NCBI GenBank assembly: GCA_016721315.1
Contig: JADKIL010000003.1
Span: 310,001-374,000, forward strand
DNA from: Candidatus Villigracilis vicinus
GTDB taxonomy: Bacteria; Chloroflexota; Anaerolineae; Anaerolineales; Villigracilaceae
Direction: 5' to 3'
Length of the DNA: 64,000 bases
The notes under the pieces are model-generated. The model was not told the DNA's origin. It searched no databases and worked only from the letters and a program-made list of their open reading frames with translations. Positions within the stretch are counted from its first letter, which is position 1, and the number at the start of each line of letters is the position of its first letter. This document shows positions 1 through 7,555 of the stretch, one piece after another. A program made the position numbers and the translations under genes.

Positions 1-463
1 GCGAATAGACCGGCTTCAACACCAGCCCGCGCCAATGAGTGTACGCAAACAACAAGTCATCTTCACGCATCACCAACATAGACTCAGGCGTACGCAGATC
101 ACATTCCCCCGCTGCGATCACAAACTTCCATTTGTTGTGATACACATCCAATCTATGTAGCGGTTCTGTGAACACAGGACATGGCAGATCCCCCAACCCT
201 TTTGCGACATGAAAAACTTCCTCACAGGTCGGGATCAACAACTCGATCTGATTCTCCACAATGATTTTTTTCAACGCCGCCAAAAACGCCTCAGTCGCCT
301 GACGCGGAGCTGGCACCACAAAATTAGCCTTGATCGTATTTGACGGCTGACTCACATGCCCGCGCAGCGACTCCGCCATAAAGACGGTGTGCCCTGCGCG
401 ATGAAACGCACGAGCCAGATCGAGAGTAACGGGCGCGCGCCCGCCGGTGAGGAGAATGTTCAT
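1..463 (-). CDS. ATP-grasp family protein, N-terminal part (cut by window edge)
   Basis: An open frame on the minus strand starts with ATG at 463 and runs off the left edge after about 154 codons. The protein begins MNILLTGGRAPVTLDLARAF, a Rossmann-like pre-ATP-grasp start, and continues with IIVENQIELLIPTCEEVF and YHNKWKFV, the pattern of the N-terminal domain of carbamoyl-phosphate-synthase-like ATP-grasp enzymes. The ATP-binding core would lie outside the window. It sits 41 bases downstream of the ketosynthase-like gene in the same direction, so it is probably the next gene of that operon. ATP-grasp enzymes join a carboxylate to an amine or thiol through an acyl phosphate; the substrate cannot be told here. 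No strong Shine-Dalgarno is visible, and a small GC-rich hairpin lies just upstream. Confidence 0.75.
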   Translation of the reverse strand, partial: MNILLTGGRAPVTLDLARAFHRAGHTVFMAESLRGHVSQPSNTIKANFVVPAPRQATEAFLAALKKIIVENQIELLIPTCEEVFHVAKGLGDLPCPVFTEPLHRLDVYHNKWKFVIAAGECDLRTPESMLVMREDDLLFAYTHWRGLVLKPVYS

Positions 464-470
464 AACATTA

Positions 471-500
471 TGTAGAGGCTGGGTTACCCCGCCCCTACGG
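471..500. repeat. GTAGGGGCG-type palindrome, copy 1
   Basis: An imperfect palindrome fills the gap between the ketosynthase-like gene and the ATP-grasp gene. Its right arm CCCCGCCCCTAC pairs with GTAGAGGCTGGG. Related hairpins starting GTAGGG or GTAAGG lie at 10028-10073, 24550-24577 and 50373-50396, always between genes. Confidence 0.6.
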
Positions 501-504
501 TGAA

Positions 505-1500
505 TCAAAACGTCAATACCATACCGCCAATGGACAAGCCCGCGCCGGTGCCCACCAACAGCACCTTATTGCCGCGCTCAATACGTCCATCGCGTACACC
601 TTGATACAGGGTAACCGGGATCGAAGCCGCAACACAGTTGCCAAGCGTTTCGATCGTTCGGACAATCTTCTCTTCCTTCCAACCAAAACGCTCCAACATC
701 ATTAAACCGACTTTGCTCGCCTGATGCGGAACGACCACATCTACGTCCACCATGCTCTTGGATAGACCGGGGTACAACTCTTCAAGAAATTCATGTGCAA
801 TCCCGCGCACCATGCGCAACACAGCCGGTCCATCCATATGAAAGAGATCATCCTCCGGGTTGTGCCCCGCAAAACGCGGATGTAACCGCGAGCCGCCGCC
901 CATAATGGTGGTGAGATACGCGCCATCACCAAACGACTTGAAATGCGAATGATGGATTTTTGATGCATCGCCTTCATTTGCGCGTGTAACGACCACCGCC
1001 GCTGCCGCATCCCCCACCAACGAAGCAGACTCGGGTTCTTTGGGATTAATGCCGCACGAAGCCACATCTGCGCTGCAAATGAGGATGTTCTTGTAACGTC
1101 CGCTGCTGATGAAGTTTGAAGCCACATCCATTGCCGCCACAAAGCTCAAACAAGTGGTATGAACTGTCATCGCCGGAATGCCAGAAGCGCCCAACCCCAA
1201 CTGACGTTGAATGAGCACCCCCGTATCCGGAATCGCCTGCTCACCCGTTCCTGATGCGTTGATGATCAAGTCAAGTTGATTTGGCTTGAGCTTCGCCTCT
1301 TCCAATGCCTCACGCCCCGCCTCCGCCGACATGAACGATGAAGTTTCATCCGTCACCCAGCGGCGCTCACGCACCCCATTACGCCGCTCCACCCAACCCG
1401 CAGGCACGCCGCACATGACTTCCAGTTCAGAACTGGGTACAACTCGTTTTGGTAAATATCGTCCAAGACCTATAATTTTGAGGGGGATGTTGACTTGCAT
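505..1500 (-). CDS. KASIII/OleA-like 3-oxoacyl-ACP synthase III family protein
   Basis: A 331-residue thiolase-fold ketosynthase. The catalytic Cys is C117 (TVHTTCLSF), with H259 (VVPHQAS) and N288 (TLGNCVAAS), which completes the Cys-His-Asn triad of FabH/OleA enzymes. These condense an acyl-CoA or acyl-ACP with a second acyl unit. The position that holds the OleA base Glu (in the segment before the active Cys) appears to be Ile90 here by my hand alignment, so OleA-type head-to-head condensation is not assured. The gene lies in a minus-strand run behind an SDR, an MBL hydrolase, a lipoprotein and a GNAT-like gene, and ahead of an ATP-grasp gene. The context suggests a specialised acyl condensation rather than housekeeping fatty acid initiation, because no fab genes are near. 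Family call is firm; substrate is unknown. Confidence 0.88.
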   Translation of the reverse strand: MQVNIPLKIIGLGRYLPKRVVPSSELEVMCGVPAGWVERRNGVRERRWVTDETSSFMSAEAGREALEEAKLKPNQLDLIINASGTGEQAIPDTGVLIQRQLGLGASGIPAMTVHTTCLSFVAAMDVASNFISSGRYKNILICSADVASCGINPKEPESASLVGDAAAAVVVTRANEGDASKIHHSHFKSFGDGAYLTTIMGGGSRLHPRFAGHNPEDDLFHMDGPAVLRMVRGIAHEFLEELYPGLSKSMVDVDVVVPHQASKVGLMMLERFGWKEEKIVRTIETLGNCVAASIPVTLYQGVRDGRIERGNKVLLVGTGAGLSIGGMVLTF

Positions 1501-1520
1501 AAAAGAGGCTCCTATTAAAA

Positions 1521-1605
1521 TTGACGATAGACCATGGACAATAGACGGCGGACAAACTTTCCATCGTCCATAGTCTATTGTCCGCCGTCCAACGTCTAAA
1601 AATCC
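1521..1605. repeat. word-like repeat of GGACAATAGAC / GTCTATTGTCC units
   Basis: The 95-base gap between the GNAT-like and ketosynthase-like genes is filled by near-repeats of the words GACGATAGAC, ATGGACAATAGAC and GGCGGACAA, followed by their partial inverse (CCATAGTCTATTGTCCGCC). It can fold back on itself. It belongs to the class of short patchwork repeats seen elsewhere in the window, each built from a different word. Confidence 0.55.
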
Positions 1606-2735
1606 ATCTTCTTAAAATACGGTATGGCTGCATCGGAAACTCTACCGATCAACTTCCACGGCAGTTGTCTTCTTCGTGGCAGATGCTTCGTAAACACAGC
1701 ATTGTACTCCGTCACCGACTCGCCGCCGCGCACTTTCTTGAACTTCCCAACTCCGCCGCTGGCATGAACAAGCAACCCGCGCTTCACGCCTTCCTGCAAA
1801 GTGACCAACGTCAATAAACGATATAAACCCTCTTCCATTGGAAGCGATGTGTCGTAACCGAAAAGGGGCTGGGTCATAGCGCCATTGCGGACAAAGAAAC
1901 CCATAATAGCGTTCAACTTGCCATTCTTCTTAAGTCCGTACATGTGCAGAATATCCTGTTCGCGGGCGAGCTTTAGCAAGTCAAATGTAAATTGCGGGTT
2001 GTAGTACGAATACTTTTGCAGGTACAACAGGTTATACAACTCCACTGCACGGTGAAGTTCTTCGTCTGATAAATCCCTGCCACTGACCACGTCATAACCT
2101 GCTTTTTTCAGTACGCGCACATCTTCTTTGCATTGCCGCGTCTTCAACGCCGCAACCGGGTCCATGTACCAGACCTGACGGCTCAAGACTAGATCATACC
2201 CAAGCCCTTCAAGCGTTTCGTAAATATGTGGATTCTTTTTCTGGTCTACCGAACGGAAAACGATTGCCCGATCTGGGTACCAGCGGATGAGCGCCTCACT
2301 CAACGCCGATAACTGGTCGCTGTTTACTGACGGATACAGATTCGTCGATAGCAGGTAATTGTTGACGAAAACAACCTTATCCAGCTCGGCAAAACGGAAA
2401 TACCACGAGACCGGCGTCATTACAAACTTCACTGCAATTTCAGCAAATTTATTATTGAGATGCTTCACTTCTTCAAATGCGCCATACGAAACATAATGAC
2501 TGTATGGCGAAACCGTATATGTATTCTGCGGATGAAAATCTGAGGCTGTGATGGGAATGATCGTCTCACCCACTTTAGCCGCCATCAACTGCGTGTTGTA
2601 TACGTTGCGAATATATTTCTGCGGGTCATCGCTCATCAATGGGATGAGATAACGGCGCGCGTACTCCCCATCCTCCGTAGATGGGAAAGGCAGGGAGTGG
2701 ATGTTCTCGCGGGTAAAGAGTTCTGCTATGGGCAT
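1596..2735 (-). CDS. GNAT-like (acyltransferase-fold) protein
   Basis: A 379-residue soluble protein. The C-terminal half has the look of a FemAB/GNAT acyltransferase, with stretches such as ELYNLLYLQKYSYYN, LHMYGLKKNGKLNAIMGFFV and KRGLLVHASGGVGKFKKVRG that match the acceptor-binding and acyl-CoA-binding part of peptidogalycan-type GNAT proteins. The N-terminal 170 residues are not recognised. Its start overlaps the end of the lipoprotein gene by 10 bases, so the two are translationally linked, and it precedes the ketosynthase-like gene by 95 bases. In this setting it could transfer an acyl chain made by the ketosynthase to an amine, but this is inference. No signal peptide or membrane segment is seen. 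Confidence 0.7.
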   Translation of the reverse strand: MPIAELFTRENIHSLPFPSTEDGEYARRYLIPLMSDDPQKYIRNVYNTQLMAAKVGETIIPITASDFHPQNTYTVSPYSHYVSYGAFEEVKHLNNKFAEIAVKFVMTPVSWYFRFAELDKVVFVNNYLLSTNLYPSVNSDQLSALSEALIRWYPDRAIVFRSVDQKKNPHIYETLEGLGYDLVLSRQVWYMDPVAALKTRQCKEDVRVLKKAGYDVVSGRDLSDEELHRAVELYNLLYLQKYSYYNPQFTFDLLKLAREQDILHMYGLKKNGKLNAIMGFFVRNGAMTQPLFGYDTSLPMEEGLYRLLTLVTLQEGVKRGLLVHASGGVGKFKKVRGGESVTEYNAVFTKHLPRRRQLPWKLIGRVSDAAIPYFKKMDF

Positions 2736-3214
2736 TTCAAATCAATACTCATCTGGATCAATATGCCGCTTGGTACTGTGAGTTCTTCGTAACTTTGTAA
2801 CCAGATCCGAACTTTATTTTCCTCATATTGGTAGGCGCGTGCTGTCCAGAACCAGGATTCATCTAACAAATCAGGTTTCTGACACTTCCATTCCGCGACG
2901 GGAATATCAATCCCTAAACCAAATACTGGGTTAAATGGCTCAAGCCCTGAAAATGAAAAATTACCTTCTGCATCAGTCACAGTAGAAGCGTATGGGTCTG
3001 CGTTCTCAAGGACAACCAAGTCAATGGGAGCATTCGCCAGCGGCTCTCCCCACGAAAGCTTCCCTTCAATAAACACTTTGGACTCATCAAGCGGAATGGA
3101 TGTTTGAGTGGCTTCGGGCAAAGGCGTAGGCGTTGCAGGTTGAAGCCCAAGGTTACATCCAAGTATTAAAAGACTTACAACGCCAATAACAACTATTTTA
3201 TTTTTTGTATTCAT
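2726..3214 (-). CDS. small lipoprotein with a carboxypeptidase-regulatory-like fold
   Basis: A 162-residue exported lipoprotein. The N-terminus has a hydrophobic signal ending in the lipobox LILGC, followed by a short Pro/Thr linker (PATPTPLPEATQ). The mature part contains VFIEGKLSWGEPLANAPI and DAEGNFSFSGLEP, the pattern of a carboxypeptidase-regulatory-like or SdrD B-like beta-sandwich (start and end strands of a CarboxypepD_reg-type repeat). It overlaps the upstream hydrolase by 4 bases (ATGA) and the downstream GNAT-like gene by 10 bases, so all three are one transcription unit. Its role in the putative pathway is unclear; it may be an accessory surface protein. Confidence 0.8.
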   Translation of the reverse strand: MNTKNKIVVIGVVSLLILGCNLGLQPATPTPLPEATQTSIPLDESKVFIEGKLSWGEPLANAPIDLVVLENADPYASTVTDAEGNFSFSGLEPFNPVFGLGIDIPVAEWKCQKPDLLDESWFWTARAYQYEENKVRIWLQSYEELTVPSGILIQMSIDLKCP

Positions 3215-4050
3215 TTATGACCTGATACACTGAATTGAGAGATCGTCTCATCACAATGCGACGGGACAACAATCGTATCGGGATGGGTTAGCGTATAGGT
3301 TTGCAATTTTCCCAGCGTTTCACGATACGCAATCGGGTCGGGGAAAAGCAAGTTAGCAATTTTATGCGGCGGACGGTTCTCAACGATGGAGCGCTTGAGC
3401 CAGGCGGCATCTGCCACGAAAAAGAAAACCTTGTCATCATCATTCCGCGCGAAGATGCCCATTTGTCCATGCGCATGACCGGGAAGTTCCACACCAATGA
3501 TAGAGCCGTCACCGAGCAGGTCATAACCGGTCTTGAAGGGCGCATATTCTTCAGAAAGCAGAATCGATCTGCTCAAATCCACTTCTTGCGAACGGGCATC
3601 AATGTCTGAGGGGATCTGTCCACGCAGGAAAGCGTGTTTCATATCTTCCTCTGGGGAAAGATGGCGTAAATGTGAATAGGCATGCGGAAGATACACATAA
3701 CGCGACTTTGGCAAGTCACAAAGCGAACCAACATGGTCAGCATGAAAGTGGGAGATGAAAACATGCGAGATATCTTCAGGACGAAGGTTAAAGGTTGCGA
3801 GTTGGTTAACGACTAGGTCTTCTTCTTTCAAATGGACAGGGGTCATCCAACGATAGAAGCGCTTGGGGAATTTTTTCGTCTCATCGAAGAAGCGATAGGA
3901 ATAGCCGGTGTCGAAAAGCATTGCGCCATATTGGGGATGGCGAAAAAGCGCGAACATGGCGGGAAAATGGATCGCGCGCCAACGTCCGCCTTGAATGGCG
4001 AGATGCTCGGGAGAAGTACAGTAGCCTGCATGAAGAATATCGATTTTCAT
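3211..4050 (-). CDS. metallo-beta-lactamase-fold hydrolase, lactonase-like
   Basis: A 279-residue MBL-fold enzyme with the metal motif HFHADH at residues 101-106, further ligands at H192 (ELPGHAHG), D214 (FVADAAW) and H265 (PSHCDE). This is the two-zinc arrangement of the lactonase/AttM branch, which hydrolyses lactone or thioester bonds. No signal peptide is visible, so it should act in the cytoplasm. The gene lies between an SDR and a lipoprotein with a 4-base ATGA overlap downstream. Family is certain from the motifs; the substrate is not. In an Ole-like context a beta-lactone or acyl-lactone is one possibility, an acyl-homoserine lactone another. Confidence 0.88.
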   Translation of the reverse strand: MKIDILHAGYCTSPEHLAIQGGRWRAIHFPAMFALFRHPQYGAMLFDTGYSYRFFDETKKFPKRFYRWMTPVHLKEEDLVVNQLATFNLRPEDISHVFISHFHADHVGSLCDLPKSRYVYLPHAYSHLRHLSPEEDMKHAFLRGQIPSDIDARSQEVDLSRSILLSEEYAPFKTGYDLLGDGSIIGVELPGHAHGQMGIFARNDDDKVFFFVADAAWLKRSIVENRPPHKIANLLFPDPIAYRETLGKLQTYTLTHPDTIVVPSHCDETISQFSVSGHK

Positions 4051-4060
4051 AAGAGCCTTT

Positions 4061-4125
4061 TAACCACAAAGTACACAAAGGTCTCAAAGGAAAAACCTTG
4101 GTGTACTTTGTGACCTTTGTGGTTA
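4061..4125. repeat. ACCACAAAG-type inverted repeat
   Basis: A 65-base imperfect palindrome built from ACCACAAAG, TACACAAAG and CAAAGG words and their inverse. It fills the gap between the SDR and the MBL hydrolase and provides the last codons and the stop of the SDR gene (stop at 4123-4125). It would form a long hairpin within the operon mRNA. Confidence 0.7.
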
Positions 4126-5109
4126 ATTCTTTTCCTTCCACCATTTCAAAAACCGCTGCACGCCTTCTTCCACCGAAACCTTGGGCTGGTAGCCAAGTTC
4201 CGCCTTTGCGGCGGAGATATCAAGCGTGGTGTTATTCGCCATCATACTGACGGATACTCGAGTCAGCGGCGGTTCAGGGCTGTAGGGAATGAGGGAATAC
4301 AAAAATTCAAGGGTACTGGCGGCAGTGTTGGCGGTTTTATAAGATATCCTTCGCGACGGATGTGGGTAACCCAATTCATCACAGATACGTTCGATTAGTT
4401 TCCATAGTTTGACAGGTTCATCATTAGTGATGTTGTATGTTTTGCCGAGCGTATTTATGGGAGATTCTGCGCACAACAGCAGGGCGTCCACTACGTTTTG
4501 GATGTAGGTCAGGTCGACCACGTTTTCGCCGTCCCCAAGGATGGGCAGCCTACCGCTCTGCAATCGCGGGATCAATCTGGGGAAGATGACCGTATCCCCT
4601 TCGCCGAACAACGCCCGCGGACGAATGGAGACAACGGCAAGCCCTTGCTCAAAGCCTTTGTCCACTTCTTCTTCGGCTAAACGTTTGGTATGTGCATAGT
4701 GGCTGATGGGTTCGGGCAATGGGTCGTTTTCTTTTACACCCATGCGCGAAGAGTAATCGAAATATAGGCTGGGGGTGGAAACATACACCAAGCGCTTAAC
4801 ATTTTTTTCCATACATGCCTGCACGACGTTGCGTGTGCCGATCACATTGGCTTGGTAGAACTTCTCAAACCCGCCCCAAGGCGAAGGTAAAGCTGCGCAG
4901 TGAAAGACCAACTCAACGTCAGAGAATGAAGCGGTTACTTCATTTTTTTTGGAAATGTCTGCTCGAACCGTCTGGATGCCGTCATCTTCCAGTTGATTTA
5001 ATTTTTCAGGGTTGCGTCCGAGTGCAGTGACCTGCCAGCCCATGCTATGTAATCTGCGGGTGAGGGCTCCGCCTAGGAATCCGGTTGCGCCGGTGACAAG
5101 AGTTTTCAT
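4123..5109 (-). CDS. NAD(P)-dependent SDR, OleD/3-beta-HSD-like
   Basis: A 328-residue extended short-chain dehydrogenase. The nucleotide-binding motif GATGFLGG is at residues 7-14 and the catalytic pair is Y138/K142 (SHYAHTKRL), with the Ser/Thr of YVSTPSLYFD upstream. The family includes OleD, which reduces 2-alkyl-3-ketoalkanoic acids to beta-hydroxy acids, and 3-beta-hydroxysteroid dehydrogenases; residues FHCAALPSPWGGFEKFY fit this branch. I place the start at ATG 5109 (MKTLVTGATG); an upstream in-frame ATG at 5127 touches the terminator of the fructose operon and would add six residues not typical of the fold. It is the first gene of the minus-strand run down to the left edge. Confidence 0.86.
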   Translation of the reverse strand: MKTLVTGATGFLGGALTRRLHSMGWQVTALGRNPEKLNQLEDDGIQTVRADISKKNEVTASFSDVELVFHCAALPSPWGGFEKFYQANVIGTRNVVQACMEKNVKRLVYVSTPSLYFDYSSRMGVKENDPLPEPISHYAHTKRLAEEEVDKGFEQGLAVVSIRPRALFGEGDTVIFPRLIPRLQSGRLPILGDGENVVDLTYIQNVVDALLLCAESPINTLGKTYNITNDEPVKLWKLIERICDELGYPHPSRRISYKTANTAASTLEFLYSLIPYSPEPPLTRVSVSMMANNTTLDISAAKAELGYQPKVSVEEGVQRFLKWWKEKN

Positions 5110-5123
5110 TGACTGATTGTAAA

Positions 5124-5156
5124 ACAAAAATCCCCCGCCATTGCTGACGGGGGATA
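5124..5156 (-). terminator. Rho-independent terminator of the fructose PTS operon
   Basis: On the minus strand a GC-rich stem (ATCCCCCG pairing with CGGGGGAT) is followed by TTTTTG, 16 bases past the stop of the EIIC gene. It separates the PTS operon from the SDR gene. Confidence 0.85.
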
Positions 5157-5171
5157 AAAGGTCATGGTTCT

Positions 5172-6254
5172 TTAGGCAGCGGCTGTTTCTTCAACAGGTT
5201 TCTTCAGAACATAAAGCATACCAGCGGTGACAGCGGTGCCGACGAGCAGGGCAACGATGTACATGCCGAGGTTATCCACTGCGTTGGGGATGGGCAGAAC
5301 GAAGATGCCGCCATGAGGAACATGGAGCTGGCATCCGAACGCCATGGAAAGCGCACCGGCAACTGCTGAACCGACCATGATGGAAGGAATAACGCGGAAC
5401 GGATCGCGGGCGGCGTAAGGAATTGCGCCTTCTGTGATGAAGGAAATTCCAAGGATGGCAGTGGAAGATGCAGACTCACGCTCATCTTCGGTGAAGCGGT
5501 TCTTGAAGAGATAGGCAGCGAGAGCCAAGCCGAGCGGAGGGGTCATACCAGCCGCCATCACAGCCGCCATGGGGGCAGTCACTTCACTGCTGAGCAAACC
5601 AACCGAGAAGGTGTAAGCCGCTTTGTTGACGGGACCACCCATATCGAACGCCATCATCAAGCCGAGGATCAAGCCTAGCACAGCAGCACTGCCAGCTTGC
5701 ATACCGGTCAGGAAACTGGTGAGGGCGTTGAGCGCGGCACTAACCGGCACACCAACGACATAGAACATGATCAAACCAACGACGAGTGAGCTGATGAGGG
5801 GCAGGATGAGCACTGGCTTGAGACCGGCAAGGTTGCGCGGCAGTTTGATCGCGCCGTTGAGCCACTGGGTGAAGTAACCAGCGAGAAAACCGGCGATGAT
5901 ACCGCCGAGGAAGCCGGAACCAGTAACGCCCGCAAGGATACCGCCGATCATACCGGGGGCAAGGCCAGGGCGGTCAGCGATCGAGTAAGCAATGTAGCCA
6001 GCGAGGATCGGCACCATAAGTCCGAAACCACCCTTGGCACCAATGGCAAAGATGTTCGCCCAGAAGGTCGTCCAACCGGTGGCCTCCATGGTGGAACCAT
6101 CGAGGGCGAGGGTGGCATCATAGGCATAGATACCACGGGCAGCGAAACCAATGGCGATCAAAAGACCGCCCGCTACGACGAACGGGATCATGTACGACAC
6201 GCCCGTCATGAGGTGCTTATAGGCACCAGATAAATTGCTCTTGCTTGTTGACAT
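5172..6254 (-). CDS. fructose PTS permease EIIC component
   Basis: A 360-residue polytopic membrane protein, the sugar channel of a fructose-type phosphotransferase system. It is almost wholly hydrophobic with about nine or ten membrane segments, and carries the fructose-family EIIC signature with E275 (FITEGAIPYAARDP) and MMAFDMGGPVNKAAY. It is separate from EIIB, which is encoded 17 bases upstream, instead of the usual EIIBC fusion. Last gene of the operon EIIA-HPr-EI, FruK, EIIB, EIIC; a strong terminator follows. Expected to deliver fructose-1-phosphate inside the cell for FruK. Regulation should follow the operon promoter at 10115-10143. Confidence 0.93.
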   Translation of the reverse strand: MSTSKSNLSGAYKHLMTGVSYMIPFVVAGGLLIAIGFAARGIYAYDATLALDGSTMEATGWTTFWANIFAIGAKGGFGLMVPILAGYIAYSIADRPGLAPGMIGGILAGVTGSGFLGGIIAGFLAGYFTQWLNGAIKLPRNLAGLKPVLILPLISSLVVGLIMFYVVGVPVSAALNALTSFLTGMQAGSAAVLGLILGLMMAFDMGGPVNKAAYTFSVGLLSSEVTAPMAAVMAAGMTPPLGLALAAYLFKNRFTEDERESASSTAILGISFITEGAIPYAARDPFRVIPSIMVGSAVAGALSMAFGCQLHVPHGGIFVLPIPNAVDNLGMYIVALLVGTAVTAGMLYVLKKPVEETAAA

Positions 6255-6271
6255 TTGCTCTCTCCTTGGAA

Positions 6272-6571
6272 TTATGAATTAATGGCGGCGGTGATCACAC
6301 CAGCACCATCTTTGATAGCCGCATTGCTGGCGGTCTCATAGACCTTCTTGCCAGTAAAGCGACTTAAATCCACTTTGACATCAGCGGCGATGACGACCAA
6401 TTCCGCTTCGGCAATCTCTTGCTCGGTTAGGCGGTTCTCCACGCCGATCGAGCCCTGGGTTTCCACCTTGATGATGTGACCCAGTTTTTTGGCGCCTTTT
6501 TCAAGACCTTCGGCAGCCATGTAGGTATGGGCGATCCCTGTGGGGCATGAGGTAATTGCAACGATCTTCAT
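6272..6571 (-). CDS. fructose PTS EIIB component
   Basis: A 99-residue stand-alone EIIB domain. The phosphorylated cysteine is C9 in ITSCPTGIAHTYMAAE, the standard signature of fructose-specific EIIB. It takes phosphate from the EIIA domain encoded at the start of the operon and passes it to fructose bound by EIIC. A good Shine-Dalgarno (AAAGGAGAATG) precedes the ATG. It follows fruK by 30 bases and precedes the EIIC gene by 17. Confidence 0.94.
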   Translation of the reverse strand: MKIVAITSCPTGIAHTYMAAEGLEKGAKKLGHIIKVETQGSIGVENRLTEQEIAEAELVVIAADVKVDLSRFTGKKVYETASNAAIKDGAGVITAAINS

Positions 6572-6601
6572 TCATTCTCCTTTCGTATTTCTTTCCAACA
6601 A

Positions 6602-7555
6602 TCAGTTTTTCAACTGTTCGAACACAACAGGGATGATCTCCACCTGCTTTTGAAAGTCGTTGATGACCTTCATCTCGGGCAGGTCACGACCAAGGCGAGT
6701 TATCATGCTGAGCGAAAAAGCTGTGGCAAGGCTGGCACATTCTCGCAGTGACATGTCCTTGCTCAAGCCAGCCACCAGTCCCGCCACCATTGCATCGCCC
6801 GCACCGACGGTGGATTTCACGGTCACTTCAGGCGGCTTGGCTACAAATGCTTGATCTTTCTCAACGAATAATGCGCCATCTTTGCCCATCGAAATTACAA
6901 CCACGGTCGTATCTTCATTGATGAGCGAAATAGCCGATGAGTACACACTTTGAATTCCATCCAATGATCGATTCACCAAAGCACTCAACTCGTGGATGTT
7001 CGGTTTAATGATGTTCGGTTTGACCTTGACCGCCTCAACCAACGCATCACCGCTCGTATCCAAAACGACTCGACGGTTTTTGGATTTCAACAACTGGATA
7101 ATGTCTGCATAAAAATCGGAGGGCAGACCCGATTGGATGTTGCCCGAAAGCACGAAACACTCACACGCTTCAGACATTGTCTCGACCTGTTCCATCAACT
7201 TGGAGATGGCATACTCGCCTGGAGCTTGCCCGGGCATATTCAAGTCAGTGGTGACTTGGTTGACCTCGTCCATGATCTTGATGTTGATGCGGGTCTCGCC
7301 TGGCACACGCACGAAGCGGTCTTCGATTCCCTTGCGCTCGAAGTGACGTTCGAACACGTCCGCGTTCTCTTCGCCGAGAAAACCCGTCACCGCCACGGGG
7401 ATGCCGTAGTCGGCTAGGAACGAAGCGACGTTCACGCCTTTGCCGCCTGCGTCGTAGCGATAGCCCTGACTGCGGTTCACGGTTCCCAGTTTGAAGTGAT
7501 CTACTGAGATGGTTTCATCCACAGCAGGGTTGACGGTGATGGTGGCAACTTTCAT
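6602..7555 (-). CDS. fruK: 1-phosphofructokinase
   Basis: A 317-residue PfkB-family sugar kinase that turns fructose-1-phosphate into fructose-1,6-bisphosphate. The N-terminal signature is DAGGKGVNVA (36-45) and the ATP-site/catalytic motif is GAGDAM (251-256) with D254 as base. I start it at ATG 7555 (MKVATITVNPAVD), which overlaps the stop of the EIIA-HPr-EI gene in an ATGA arrangement; a longer in-frame extension upstream lies within the PTS gene and has no family likeness. Position between the PTS phosphotransferases and the EIIB/EIIC genes supports fructose-1-phosphate rather than tagatose-6-phosphate as substrate. Confidence 0.93.
   Translation of the reverse strand: MKVATITVNPAVDETISVDHFKLGTVNRSQGYRYDAGGKGVNVASFLADYGIPVAVTGFLGEENADVFERHFERKGIEDRFVRVPGETRINIKIMDEVNQVTTDLNMPGQAPGEYAISKLMEQVETMSEACECFVLSGNIQSGLPSDFYADIIQLLKSKNRRVVLDTSGDALVEAVKVKPNIIKPNIHELSALVNRSLDGIQSVYSSAISLINEDTTVVVISMGKDGALFVEKDQAFVAKPPEVTVKSTVGAGDAMVAGLVAGLSKDMSLRECASLATAFSLSMITRLGRDLPEMKVINDFQKQVEIIPVVFEQLKN

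Noticed and set aside
505..1500. Firm assignment as OleA
   Set aside because: The triad fits OleA and FabH alike, and the OleA base Glu seems absent by hand alignment.
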